A stretch of 64,000 bases of DNA from a bacterium (lineage in GTDB: Bacteria; Auribacterota; UBA3054), in the NCBI GenBank assembly GCA_017557885.1, contig JAFYXV010000009.1, positions 62,001-126,000 of the forward strand, given 5' to 3'. Of the stretch, positions 51,087 to 59,888 are shown in pieces (position 1 is the stretch's first letter; every line of letters begins with the position of its first letter). The notes beneath the pieces were generated by a model, which searched no databases, was not told the origin of the DNA, and saw nothing but the letters and a program-made list of their open reading frames with translations. A program made the translations under genes and the position numbers.

Positions 51087-51614
51087 TCAGTTGACCGGAA
51101 CGGCGACCGGCGGGGCCGTGCGCCGCTTGAAGAAGGCCGCGCAGTAGCGGTACATGTTCACGAACTTCTGAACGTACCTGGTCTCGGTGGATTCTATGAC
51201 CGTCTTGGTCTTTTTGCCGTTGGAATGATAGGTGGTGATCTTCTCCTCCCTGGGCACGTCCTCTTCGTAGCTCTGGTCCTCGGTGTGGGAATAAGCGGTC
51301 CAGTAAAGGGCTACGTCGGCGCAGACGTTGGTGGCCTGCGCCCTGACGTAGGCACAGCTGTCGCGCATATACTGATCGTTGTCGTAAAACTCCGAGCGGC
51401 CGATGAGCTCATAGCCGCTGGCCAGATACTGGCTGACCGAGGCCTGGGCCGCCTCCGGGGCGCAGCTTGTCACCACCGGATTGGGGTTCCTCTCAGAGGG
51501 GGAAACGAAAACATAGGACGTATAGCTGTCGGCGTAAGGATTCGCGCAGCCAATGAGGAGCAGCTGGCTTGCCGCCAAAACAAACGCGAAGATAAGAAAT
51601 GATCCGAACTTCAT
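51087..51614 (-). CDS. Lipoprotein of unknown function
   Basis: 175 residues. The signal peptide ends in the lipobox LLLIGC with Cys at about 23. The mature part has six further Cys within about 120 residues (for example TSCAPEAA, RDSCAYVRAQ, NVCADVAL, YRYCAAFF), which suggests disulfide bonding in the periplasm. YLASGYELIGRSEFYD is reminiscent of small stress-type lipoproteins. I do not recognise the family. It has its own promoter. Confidence 0.65.
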   Translation of the reverse strand: MKFGSFLIFAFVLAASQLLLIGCANPYADSYTSYVFVSPSERNPNPVVTSCAPEAAQASVSQYLASGYELIGRSEFYDNDQYMRDSCAYVRAQATNVCADVALYWTAYSHTEDQSYEEDVPREEKITTYHSNGKKTKTVIESTETRYVQKFVNMYRYCAAFFKRRTAPPVAVPVN

Positions 51615-51650
51615 AAGAGCCTTGCGGTAAGATCGTTGGTTAACGTTTCC

Positions 51651-51659
51651 ATTATAACA
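51651..51659 (-). promoter_or_regulatory. Extended -10 promoter of the 175-residue lipoprotein
   Basis: Minus strand reads TGTTATAAT, about 36 bases before the ATG, with AAGGCTC as a weak ribosome-binding site. The adjacent terminator of the upstream gene is immediately 5' of it. Confidence 0.6.
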
Positions 51660-51691
51660 AAAAAAGCGCGCCCTTTGGGGGCGCGCTTTTT
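51657..51691 (-). terminator. Terminator after the first giant PEP-CTERM gene
   Basis: AAAAGCGCGCCC, loop of five bases, GGGCGCGCTTTT with flanking A/T runs; the stem is about 12 pairs. It lies directly after the stop codon of the 1,085-residue gene on the minus strand. Confidence 0.9.
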
Positions 51692-51708
51692 CATTTCGCT
51701 AACAAAGG

Positions 51709-54700
51709 TCAGCGTTCCTTGCGCAGCGCGCAGAGAAGCAGAGCCACAAGAGCCAATCCCACGAAGGGTTCGGGAATGAAAGCCCAGCCCACGTAGCGTT
51801 CGCCGTACTGCGTCTCGGGATCAGTCTTGAACCAGGTGTTGGCGACGAAATTCGGCACTTCGTTGGTGTAGTCCGTGAAATCGATCTGTTGCCATATGTC
51901 GTCCAGTTCATAGGTCACGCCGATATCATAGTACTCGGCGCCGCCGGGACCGCCGATATCGTAGAACTGGTTGTACTGTGAGAGCACCGCGTAATCGTCG
52001 TGCCCGTTCAGGATAATCGCTTCGCCGGTAATGAAGGCGCAGGCCCATTTCGGTTCATGCTCGAAATCCTGATCCGGGATCTCGGCGAAGATGTTCGAGG
52101 TGCAGACCTGAGCTGCGCCATACCAATTGTCGGAGAAGTTGGAGCTGATGGCGGTGCAGTAGCCGCCGTCGCAGTGCTGCTTCGTGAAGGTATTGGCGGT
52201 GATATAGACGTAGTTGGTGTTCGCCTTGTTGTCACGTTCGGGATATCCGTTGTGATAGATGCCTCTGGTAAAGCCCTGGAACAGGTTGTTGTTGATGGTG
52301 AGGCAATCCTTGTCGATAAGGCCGTTGTAGGTGATGCCGCAGTACCAGAAATGCTCCCAGTTGGTGACCTGGTTGGTGGTCACGTCATAGCATTCGCCGT
52401 CGAACATGCCGTAGAAATAGTTGTTGTCGATCTGGACGCCATTGGCGCCGTTGATGCCGATCAGCTCAGTCATGTTGGGCAAACTGGCGCCCACGCCGGT
52501 GGTGACGATGTTGGTGTCGGGCTTGGAACCGTCAAGGATGAAGTTGCTGAAGCGGACATGGTCCACGTTCTCCATCTTGATGAAGGGCGTGTCGTCCCAG
52601 ACGTCGCCGCCGGTGCCCTTGTGCCACTTTTTGTCGCCGGGAGTAAGGAGCGGACGGTCGATCTCATTAACGAACTGGTCGAAAATGGCTACCGGCTTGT
52701 CGGTAGTCTCGCCTTTCACCCACAGGTAGGACTTCTTGGAGAGATCCAAGGTCCAATCCGTGGCGCTCTGAGAGTCGCCGGAATAGACCGCCACAGCAAC
52801 GGACAGCGTGATCGGGCCTTCCTCCGCGGAGCCGCTGGGCACAGCTTCAAAAGCGTAGGCCATGGTCTTCCAGGCAGTCTCGGGAGAAGTGCCTTCGTTG
52901 TCGTCGTTGCCTTCGGGGCTCACGTAGTAGGTGTTGGCGTAGTTGCTGACCGTGAAGGTCTCGCTGCTGCCGTCGTAGGAATTGTAAGCCATCGTGTAAA
53001 CGACCTTGCCGGGGCGCGGGCATTCCTCGCCGATGCTGTAGTAGAAAGTCGTCGTCGTGCCGGCAGAGATCTCGCCCTTGGCCGGGCTGATGGTGGCGCC
53101 TTCCGTGTCGCTGGTGAACTCATAGACCAGACTGACGCTGCCTTCGTTGGTCACGTCAAAGGATTTGGTCGTGGCCTTCAACGTTATGTCCTTCGTCTTG
53201 CTGAAGACCGCGATCGGCCTCGGCGAATCTGCGGAGACGTTGATGGCGATGGACTGTTCGCCCCAGGAAAGGGTGACCTGGCCGCTGACCGGGCCCTGAA
53301 CTTTCGTGCGGTCGATATTGAGCGTTTTCTTGATTTCGGCGTTGGACGGGACAGTCACAGTCTCGTCAATAGCAAGCCATTCTTCCGTGCACTTGACGCT
53401 GATTTCCAGGTCATGAGCGGAAACGTTGTAAAGGCTGACTTCCACGCTTTCCTCCGTCTGGCCGAAATCAACGGTGGAGGGGGAAACATAGAGGTCCTGG
53501 GTGGGCATCTCGCCGATCCAGAGACGGCTGCCGGCCACGTTCTTGCCGGTCACCGGGTCGTTGCTCATCATGGAGCCGCCGAACAAAAGTTTGCCGTCTT
53601 CGGTTACGGCGCAAGCCGCATGATAGGCGGCCACGGGCAGCTTGGTGGAATGGACCACGACAGATCTCAAAACGGTGTTGACGATCTGGAAGGTGTCCAA
53701 GGGAACCAGATTGCCGGCTTCATCTTTGGTGCGGCCGCCAATGGCGTAGATGACGCCGTTATAGCTGACAACAGCCGGATCGCGCACCGGGATCTGCAGT
53801 TCCAGATCGCTGTCAACGAGCTCATACTTGTTGGTGGCGGTCTCCATGACACGGATCTTGGTGGAGACGGAACTGTCGCCCAAAATGTAGATCTTGGAGC
53901 CCCAGGTGGAGATGCCGAAATACATCAGGTTGTCGGGATAAACTTTTTCATAAGCACGCCATTCGTCAGACTTGGTGTTGTAGGTCTGCATGCACATACC
54001 GTTGTCGCCCCAGAATCCGCCGCCCAAAACATAGGCGATGCCGTCGATGCAGACCGCGCCGCCGCCGTACTGGGCCACATAGCCGCCGTTGTCGAAACCG
54101 GTAGCGCCGGAAGAGCCGGTCCAGGCGCCGTAGGGGCTGTCTGGATCGTTGTTAGGCTTTCTGCTGGGATTGTAGATGCTGAAGGTGCCGTCCCAGGAGG
54201 GATAGCCGCCGTGCATGAAGAAACTGGGCGTTCCCGATTCGTCGAAGTCCCAAAGGAAAGCCTGGTTGGCGCCGCAATAGACGCCGTCGCCGGCAACCGC
54301 TTCCTGGACCACCCATTCGTCGTCGGAAATGCGGGCGCCGCATTTGCCGGCTTCCATATTGACGTAGGTCGGAGGTCCGCTGCCGTCCCATTTGGAGGAA
54401 TCCCAGGTGTCAGATGCCACGTCGTAGATGCTGAATTGGACGCTGCGGTTGTAGGAGAAAGCCTCGCCGAAGGTGTTGCTGGGCCAGCTGTAGCCGGGGT
54501 CGTTAAGATCGCCGCTGCCTTTGGTGCCGTCTTTCTTGTAGTTAACCCAGTCTTTCATGTTGGAAAAATACAGACCGAGACCGGAGAGGCCGATGTTGCA
54601 GCACTGACCGGAAGCGATCATGTATTTGCCGTTAAGGTAAGCGCCGGCGCCCATGAAAGTCGGCCAGTAGCCTGTCACTTCCTTGAAGGGGTCGTCGGTG

Positions 54701-54966
54701 GCCACGAACTGGACGTTGGTGGTGACGAGCTCGGCCTTTCTCCAGGTCGACCTGTTGAAAAGTTCGACCGTTCTGTTGGTCGGGCAGGGCACGGCGGTGT
54801 CGTGATACCAATCAGATTTGTCTTCGCGGGCTGATGGCCGGCGGGCGTCGTAGTATCTGAAGGGCCACCAGGAGGGGTTCTGGGCTTTCTCTGTCCAGAT
54901 GTTGTCGTCAGCCATCAGCTGACCGAGGCAGGCGAAAGCCAGAAGGAAAAGCATAAAGCGTTTCAT
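51709..54966 (-). CDS. Giant exported protein: Kelch-like, BACON-like, beta-helix, PEP-CTERM (paralogue A)
   Basis: 1,085 residues. A signal peptide (about 1-19) is followed by Kelch-like blades (about 60-480; VCIDGIAYVLGGGFWG, GVIYAIGG). A BACON-like domain lies at about 490-590 (DLYVSPSTVDFGQTEESVEVSL) and a second beta-sandwich at about 590-680. A right-handed beta-helix region starts TYYVSPEGNDDNEGTSPETAW. The C terminus is a PEP-CTERM-like signal: FIPEPFVGLALVALLLCALRKER read as IPEP, hydrophobic stretch, basic tail. It should be processed by an exosortase-type system, not seen here. Substrate or ligand is unknown. Confidence 0.82.
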   Translation of the reverse strand: MKRFMLFLLAFACLGQLMADDNIWTEKAQNPSWWPFRYYDARRPSAREDKSDWYHDTAVPCPTNRTVELFNRSTWRKAELVTTNVQFVATDDPFKEVTGYWPTFMGAGAYLNGKYMIASGQCCNIGLSGLGLYFSNMKDWVNYKKDGTKGSGDLNDPGYSWPSNTFGEAFSYNRSVQFSIYDVASDTWDSSKWDGSGPPTYVNMEAGKCGARISDDEWVVQEAVAGDGVYCGANQAFLWDFDESGTPSFFMHGGYPSWDGTFSIYNPSRKPNNDPDSPYGAWTGSSGATGFDNGGYVAQYGGGAVCIDGIAYVLGGGFWGDNGMCMQTYNTKSDEWRAYEKVYPDNLMYFGISTWGSKIYILGDSSVSTKIRVMETATNKYELVDSDLELQIPVRDPAVVSYNGVIYAIGGRTKDEAGNLVPLDTFQIVNTVLRSVVVHSTKLPVAAYHAACAVTEDGKLLFGGSMMSNDPVTGKNVAGSRLWIGEMPTQDLYVSPSTVDFGQTEESVEVSLYNVSAHDLEISVKCTEEWLAIDETVTVPSNAEIKKTLNIDRTKVQGPVSGQVTLSWGEQSIAINVSADSPRPIAVFSKTKDITLKATTKSFDVTNEGSVSLVYEFTSDTEGATISPAKGEISAGTTTTFYYSIGEECPRPGKVVYTMAYNSYDGSSETFTVSNYANTYYVSPEGNDDNEGTSPETAWKTMAYAFEAVPSGSAEEGPITLSVAVAVYSGDSQSATDWTLDLSKKSYLWVKGETTDKPVAIFDQFVNEIDRPLLTPGDKKWHKGTGGDVWDDTPFIKMENVDHVRFSNFILDGSKPDTNIVTTGVGASLPNMTELIGINGANGVQIDNNYFYGMFDGECYDVTTNQVTNWEHFWYCGITYNGLIDKDCLTINNNLFQGFTRGIYHNGYPERDNKANTNYVYITANTFTKQHCDGGYCTAISSNFSDNWYGAAQVCTSNIFAEIPDQDFEHEPKWACAFITGEAIILNGHDDYAVLSQYNQFYDIGGPGGAEYYDIGVTYELDDIWQQIDFTDYTNEVPNFVANTWFKTDPETQYGERYVGWAFIPEPFVGLALVALLLCALRKER

Positions 54967-55002
54967 TTAGTGCATCCTTGATTGTTGGTTATATTGTTTT
55001 GA

Positions 55003-55018
55003 GCCTGCGAACGCAGGC
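55003..55018 (-). promoter_or_regulatory. Hairpin in the leader of paralogue A
   Basis: GCCTGCGAACGCAGGC is a perfect inverted repeat in the roughly 75-base leader between the -10 and the start codon. It may stabilise the mRNA or bind a regulator; no T run follows. Confidence 0.4.
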
Positions 55019-55045
55019 GCGAATCATATTTCTAATCTACTGTAA

Positions 55046-55054
55046 ATTATACCA
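55046..55054 (-). promoter_or_regulatory. Extended -10 promoter of paralogue A
   Basis: Minus strand reads TGGTATAAT. A leader of about 75 bases follows, with AAGGA near the ATG. Confidence 0.6.
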
Positions 55055-55065
55055 AAACCGGCCGA

Positions 55066-55102
55066 AAATAAAATATGGCGCGCCTTGTGGCGCGCCATAT
55101 TT
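55066..55102 (-). terminator. Terminator after paralogue B
   Basis: AAATATGGCGCGCC, loop TTGT, GGCGCGCCATATTT (55071-55102) is a perfect 14-bp stem. T-rich sequence follows on the minus strand. It separates the two tandem paralogues. Confidence 0.9.
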
Positions 55103-55123
55103 GCGATCCTCATCCGATCCGGT

Positions 55124-58100
55124 TTACTTTCTTCTGAGCATGGCGAGAGCCAGGGCGATTATCGCCAAGCCGAAGACCGGCTCGGGAATGAAGGCCCAGC
55201 CAACTTTCCGTTCGCCGTACTCGGTATCGGGATCCGTCTTGAACCATGTTCCCACAAAGTTCGGCACTTCGTTGGTGTAGTCCGTGAAGTCGATCTGGTA
55301 GAAGATATCCTCCAGCTCGTAGGTCACGCCGGCGGTGTAGTAGGCGTCTCCGCCGGGACCGCCGATATCGTAGTACTGGTTGTACTGGGACAGCACCGCA
55401 TAGTCGTCATGACCGACTAGGATCGTCGCTTCGCCGGTGGCGTAGGCGCAGGTCCAACTCGGTTCATATTCGTAATCCTGATCAGGGATCTCGGCGAAGA
55501 TGTTCGAGGTGCAGACCTGAGCGGCGCCGTACCAGGTGTCCTGGAAGTTGGAGCTGATGGCCACGCAGACGCCTCCGTTGCTGTGCTGCTTCGTGAAGGT
55601 GTTGGCGGTGATATAAGCGCAGTTCGTGTTGGATCTGTCGTCTCTCGCAGGATAGCCGTTGTGGTAGATGCCTCTGGTGAATCCCTGGAAGAGGTTGTTG
55701 TTGATGGTGATGTCGTCGGGACCTATAACGCCGTGATAAGTAAGGCCGATGTAGTAGAAATGCTCCCAGTTGGTGACCTGGTTGGTGGTCACGTCATAGC
55801 ATTCGCCGTCGAACATGCCGTAGAAGTAGTTGTTGTCGATCTGGACGCCGTCGGCGTTGTGAATGCCTATCAGTTCCGTGATGTTGGGCAGACTGGCGCC
55901 CACGCCGACCGTCACGATGTTGGTGTCGGGCTTGGAACCGTCAAGGATGAAATTGCTGAAACGGACATGGTCCACGTTCTCCATCTTGATGGCAGGCACG
56001 TCGTCCCAAACGTCATCGCCGGTATTTTTGTGCCATTTCTTGTCGCCGGGAGTAAGGAGCGGACGGTCAATCTCAGGAACGATCTGGTCGGTAACAGACA
56101 CCGGCTTGTCAGTCGTCTCGCCCTTCACCCAGAGGTAAGACTTCTTGGAGAGATCCAAGGTCCAGTCGGTGGCGTGCTGGGAGTCGCCGGCGTAAACGGC
56201 CGTGGCGACGGACAGCGTGATCGATCCTTCGTCCGCGGAGCCGTTGGGAACGTTTTCAAAAGCGTAAGCCAAAGTCTTCCAGGCGGTCTCGGGAGAAGTG
56301 CCGTCGTTGTCGTCGCTGCCTTCGGGGCTCACGTAGTAGGTGTTGGCGTAGTTGCTGACCGTAAAGGTCTCGCTGCTGCCGTCGTAGGAATTGTAAGCCA
56401 TCGTGTAAACGACCTTGCCGGGGCGCGGGCATTCCTCGCCGATGCTGTAGTAGAAGGTCGCGGTGGTGCCGGCAGAGATCTCGCCCTTGGCCGGGCTGAT
56501 GGTGGCTCCTTCCGTGTCGCTGGTGAACTCATAGACCAGACTGACGCTGCCTTCGTTGGTCACGTCAAAGGATTTTGTCGTGGGCTTCAGGGTGATGTCC
56601 TTGGTCTTAGAGAAGGCCGGGATCGGCCTGGGCATATCCGCCGACACGTTCAAGGTCATGGACTCTTCGCCCCAAGCCAGGGCCAGCAGCCCGCTGACCG
56701 GGCCCTGAACATTCGTGCGGTCGATGGTCACGGCTTCCTTGATCTCTTTGTTGGCCGGGATGGTTACGTGCTTATCCACCGTGAGCCAGGATTCCGAGCA
56801 GGTGACGTGAACGTCCAGTTCATGAGCCGAGACGTTGTAGAGACTGATCTCGATGGAGTCTTCCGTTTGTCCGTAATCGAGGGTGGAGGGAGAAACATAG
56901 AGGTCCTGGGTGGGCATCTCGCCGATCCAGAGGCGGCTGCCGGCCACGTCTTTGCCGGTCACCGGGTCTCTGCTCAGCATGGAACCGCCGAACAAAAGTT
57001 TGCCGTCTTCCGTCACCGCGCAGGAAGCGTAGTAAGCGGCGATAGGCAGCTTGGTGGAATGGACCACCGCGGACTTCAGGACCGTGTTGACGATCTGGAA
57101 AGTATCCAAGGGCTTGATCACAGTGTTCGTCTGACCATCTTCAACTACCTGTACTCTTCCCTGGCCGCCGATGGCATAGATGACGCCGTTGTAGCCCACC
57201 ACGGCGGGCGCCCTCACAGGAATCTGCAGTTCAAGGTCGCTGTCAACGAACTTGTAAACGTTGGTGGCGGTCTCCATCACACGGATCTTGGAGGAAACGG
57301 AGCTGTCGCCCAAGAGATAGATCTTGCTGCCCCAGGTGGCGATGCCGAAATCCAGAAGGCTTTGGGGATAGATGTTCTCGTAAACGGTCCACTGGTCGGT
57401 CTTGGGATTGTAGATCTGCATGTGCATAGCGCCGTCGGGTCCCCAGAAGCCGCCGCCCAAGACATAGGCGATGCCGTCGATGCAGACCGCGCCGCCGCCG
57501 TACTGAGCCTTGTTGCCGCTGCTGAAATCGGTGCAAAGGGAAGATCCGCTCCAGGCGCCGTAGGGGCTGTCGGGATCGTTCATGGGCTTCCTGCTGGGAT
57601 TGTAGATCTGGAAGTTGCCGCTCCAGTTGGGATATCCGGCGTGAATGAAGAAGGAGGGCGTGCCGGATTCGTCGAAGTCGTAAAGGAAAGCCTGGTTTGA
57701 GCCGCAGCGGGCGCCGTCGCGCATGACCGCTTCCTGCACTCCCCATTCGTCGTTGGCGATACGATAGTCGCATTTGCCGGCTTCCATATTGACGAAGGTC
57801 GGAGGTCCGGAGCCGTCGTATTTGGAAGATTCCCAGGTGTCAGAGGCCACGTCGTAGATGTGGAACTGGACGCTGCGGTTGAAGGAGAAAGCCTCGTCCG
57901 CATGGGAGACGGAGTTGCTGGGCCAGTAGTAGCCGTAGTCCTTCAGATCGCCGGTCTTGGTGCCGTCTCTCACGAACTTGCAGTAGTTGTCCATGCCCGG
58001 GAAGGTCAGTTTTGTTTCCGCCTGTCTTAAGGCATAGTTGCACATCTGCCCGGCGGCGATCATGTATTTGCCGTCAAGATAGGCCGCGGCGCCGTAGAAG

Positions 58101-58408
58101 GTCGGCCAGTAGCCGGTCACTTCCTTGAAGGGGTCGTCGGTGGCCACCAGCTGGATGTTGGTGGAAACAAGCACCGCCTTTCTCCAAACACTGCCGTAAA
58201 AAGCGTCGACCGTTCTGTTGGTGGGGCAGGGCGGCTCCAGGTCGGCGTACCATTCGAGCAGATCAGGCCTGCCCGAGGGGCGTTTGGGGTCGTAATGACG
58301 GTACGGCCACCAGGAAGGGTTCTGGGCTTTTTCGGTCCAGATCTCGTCAGCCAGGATAAGCTGGGAGGTCAGGACGAGCGCCAAAAGCGCGAAGAGGATG
58401 CGTTTCAT
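55124..58408 (-). CDS. Giant exported protein: Kelch-like, BACON-like, beta-helix, PEP-CTERM (paralogue B)
   Basis: 1,094 residues, collinear with paralogue A: signal peptide, Kelch-like region, BACON-like domain (DLYVSPSTLDYGQTEDSIEISL), beta-helix region (TYYVSPEGSDDNDGTSPETAW) and PEP-CTERM-like end (IPEPVFGLAIIALALAMLRRK). Some stretches are nearly identical to A in DNA while the BACON-like part has diverged. It is about nine residues longer, mainly through an insertion around RVQVVEDGQTNTVI. It has its own promoter and terminator, so the pair is a tandem duplication rather than an operon. Confidence 0.82.
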   Translation of the reverse strand: MKRILFALLALVLTSQLILADEIWTEKAQNPSWWPYRHYDPKRPSGRPDLLEWYADLEPPCPTNRTVDAFYGSVWRKAVLVSTNIQLVATDDPFKEVTGYWPTFYGAAAYLDGKYMIAAGQMCNYALRQAETKLTFPGMDNYCKFVRDGTKTGDLKDYGYYWPSNSVSHADEAFSFNRSVQFHIYDVASDTWESSKYDGSGPPTFVNMEAGKCDYRIANDEWGVQEAVMRDGARCGSNQAFLYDFDESGTPSFFIHAGYPNWSGNFQIYNPSRKPMNDPDSPYGAWSGSSLCTDFSSGNKAQYGGGAVCIDGIAYVLGGGFWGPDGAMHMQIYNPKTDQWTVYENIYPQSLLDFGIATWGSKIYLLGDSSVSSKIRVMETATNVYKFVDSDLELQIPVRAPAVVGYNGVIYAIGGQGRVQVVEDGQTNTVIKPLDTFQIVNTVLKSAVVHSTKLPIAAYYASCAVTEDGKLLFGGSMLSRDPVTGKDVAGSRLWIGEMPTQDLYVSPSTLDYGQTEDSIEISLYNVSAHELDVHVTCSESWLTVDKHVTIPANKEIKEAVTIDRTNVQGPVSGLLALAWGEESMTLNVSADMPRPIPAFSKTKDITLKPTTKSFDVTNEGSVSLVYEFTSDTEGATISPAKGEISAGTTATFYYSIGEECPRPGKVVYTMAYNSYDGSSETFTVSNYANTYYVSPEGSDDNDGTSPETAWKTLAYAFENVPNGSADEGSITLSVATAVYAGDSQHATDWTLDLSKKSYLWVKGETTDKPVSVTDQIVPEIDRPLLTPGDKKWHKNTGDDVWDDVPAIKMENVDHVRFSNFILDGSKPDTNIVTVGVGASLPNITELIGIHNADGVQIDNNYFYGMFDGECYDVTTNQVTNWEHFYYIGLTYHGVIGPDDITINNNLFQGFTRGIYHNGYPARDDRSNTNCAYITANTFTKQHSNGGVCVAISSNFQDTWYGAAQVCTSNIFAEIPDQDYEYEPSWTCAYATGEATILVGHDDYAVLSQYNQYYDIGGPGGDAYYTAGVTYELEDIFYQIDFTDYTNEVPNFVGTWFKTDPDTEYGERKVGWAFIPEPVFGLAIIALALAMLRRK

Positions 58409-58472
58409 ATTATCCTTATCTCGTTGGTTAAAAGTGTCGCGGAGGCATAAATGTACCCCTTAACTAATGGAC

Positions 58473-58483
58473 ATTATAGCAAA
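58473..58483 (-). promoter_or_regulatory. Extended -10 promoter of paralogue B
   Basis: Minus strand reads TTTGCTATAAT, with a leader of about 65 bases and AAGGAT near the ATG. Confidence 0.65.
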
Positions 58484-58526
58484 TTGCAAGTGAAAAATAA
58501 ACCGGACTTCCGTGCAGATCGCGATT

Positions 58527-58537
58527 TTTGCTACAAT
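58527..58537 (+). promoter_or_regulatory. Extended -10 promoter of the membrane protein/folA unit
   Basis: TTTGCTACAAT ends six bases before the ATG at 58544. No ribosome-binding site lies between, so the transcript should be leaderless. Confidence 0.65.
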
Positions 58538-58543
58538 CAAAGC

Positions 58544-59365
58544 ATGAATAAACTATCCCTTGTCCCCTGCTTCCAAGCCGCCCTGAAAAGCTTTTCCAAA
58601 TGGTGGCTAGTCTTATGCCTGGTGGCGGCCGTCCCCTGCCTCTATTCCCTCTTTTTGGTCAAAGCCGACCTTAAGGCGAGCCTTGCCGAAACAAAAGAGG
58701 AGCTGCAGGCTTTTTCAGAAGTAATGAACGATGATTCCGTGGACGGTATGGAGAAGATCGAAAAGCTGCAAAGCTTTTTGGAAAGCTACCAGGCGAAAAA
58801 AGCTGAAAACGTCAAAGGGAAAAAGAGCTTCGTTATCCTGGCCGGGCTAGTCATAATTACGATCGTCCTGCAGGTCGTTCTCATACTCTGCTCAAAGAGG
58901 GCGACGGCAAAGAATGACGAGGAAGGCAGAAAAGATCTGAACCGGGGGCTGGCCAGGTCCTTGCTTTTGTCGCTTTCCTACGTTGTTTTGGCCTTTGTGA
59001 AGCTGGCGCCTTTTGCGATCCTGTTCTTCCCTGCCGCCGTCATTGTATTGATACTGGTTTTCGTCTCCCCTCTTCTTGCGCTGCTCATATTATTGCTCTG
59101 GTTTCTGGGAGGCTTGTGGTTCTACGCCCGCTGGTACTTCACGGACTACATCATCACGGAGACTTCCGCGAATCCTTTTACGGCTTTGGGCGAGAGCTGG
59201 GAGCTCACCAGGGGCAACCAGTTCGCGGTCTGGGTGCTGGTCTTAACGGCCTTCATACTGCACATTCCCGCGCTTTTCACCCTGGGGCTCTCCACCATCC
59301 CCACCCGCTCCTTTGACTTCACGCTGCGCGCCACCGCCTACAGGCAGCTGAAGGGACAAATATGA
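58544..59365 (+). CDS. Multi-spanning membrane protein of unknown function
   Basis: 273 residues from ATG 58544 (MNKLSLVPCFQAALKSFSKWW). It has one helix at about 20-40, a short charged coiled coil (about 45-95), a second helix at about 97-118, and then several strongly hydrophobic helices. The late segment FTDYIITETSANPFTALGESWELTRGN resembles the membrane domains of DUF975/YciC-like proteins. No catalytic motif is visible. The stop overlaps the folA start (ATGA). Earlier in-frame starts would include the promoter. Confidence 0.7.
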   Translation: MNKLSLVPCFQAALKSFSKWWLVLCLVAAVPCLYSLFLVKADLKASLAETKEELQAFSEVMNDDSVDGMEKIEKLQSFLESYQAKKAENVKGKKSFVILAGLVIITIVLQVVLILCSKRATAKNDEEGRKDLNRGLARSLLLSLSYVVLAFVKLAPFAILFFPAAVIVLILVFVSPLLALLILLLWFLGGLWFYARWYFTDYIITETSANPFTALGESWELTRGNQFAVWVLVLTAFILHIPALFTLGLSTIPTRSFDFTLRATAYRQLKGQI

Positions 59366-59826
59366 CGCTTAACGCCATAGTCTGCGTTGCCGCCAACGGC
59401 TGCATCGGCCGCGGCGGCCGCCTGCCCTGGAACGTTCCCCAAGACATGGCGCGTTTCAAAGAAATGACCATGGGGCACGCCTTGATAGTCGGACGCAAGT
59501 CCTGCATGGGGCCTCTTCCTGGCCGCAAGCTCATTGTTTTGAGCCGTAAGGGCTTTTCGGCGCAGAAGGGTATAGAGACAGCCCATACGAAAGAAGAGGC
59601 CCTTAAAACCGCGTTTGCGCTCGATCCTGAACCCTTCGTCATCGGCGGAGCCGAAGTGTACAAACTCTTCGAGGATGAAATAAAGACTTTCCACATAACC
59701 AGGCTCAAAAAAGAATATTTGGGGGACGTCTTCTTCCCTCTCGAGATGCGCGAAGAAAAATGGCGTTTAAAAAGCCGGGAAGAATTTTCCGAAGGTTTCT
59801 TCGAGACCTGGGAAAAGAAACAGTAA
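59362..59826 (+). CDS. folA: Dihydrofolate reductase
   Basis: NADPH-dependent reduction of dihydrofolate to tetrahydrofolate. The 154 residues begin LNAIVCVAANGCIGRGGRLPWNVPQDMARFKEMT (split family motif; LPWNVPQD holds the active-site acid). ALIVGRKSCMGPLPGRKLIVLSR is the cofactor region and PFVIGGAEVYKLF the second nucleotide-binding stretch. It is translated from a start overlapping the membrane protein gene. Confidence 0.95.
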   Translation: MTLNAIVCVAANGCIGRGGRLPWNVPQDMARFKEMTMGHALIVGRKSCMGPLPGRKLIVLSRKGFSAQKGIETAHTKEEALKTAFALDPEPFVIGGAEVYKLFEDEIKTFHITRLKKEYLGDVFFPLEMREEKWRLKSREEFSEGFFETWEKKQ

Positions 59827-59835
59827 GCGATAAAA

Positions 59836-59868
59836 CAAGAAACGCGGCGCAATTCGCCGCGTTTCTTG
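59836..59868. terminator. Terminator between folA and the lptF/G-type gene
   Basis: CAAGAAACGCGGCG, loop CAATT, CGCCGCGTTTCTTG is a perfect 14-bp stem. The T run is short on both sides, so it may also protect RNA ends; convergent genes flank it. Confidence 0.8.
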
Positions 59869-59888
59869 CGTTTTCCATATCCTGAAGT

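Noticed and set aside
52000-54834. A plus-strand open frame of about 940 codons opposite giant paralogue A, with a similar one of about 700 codons opposite paralogue B
   Set aside because: Both are complements of coherent exported proteins with signal peptide and PEP-CTERM ends. The antisense products are Val/Gly/Asp-rich with no domain. Their similarity to one another follows from the paralogy of the sense genes.
51709-58408. Tandem giant genes considered as a mobile element or transposon-borne duplication
   Set aside because: No transposase, terminal inverted repeats or target-site duplication is visible. A simple tandem duplication explains them.
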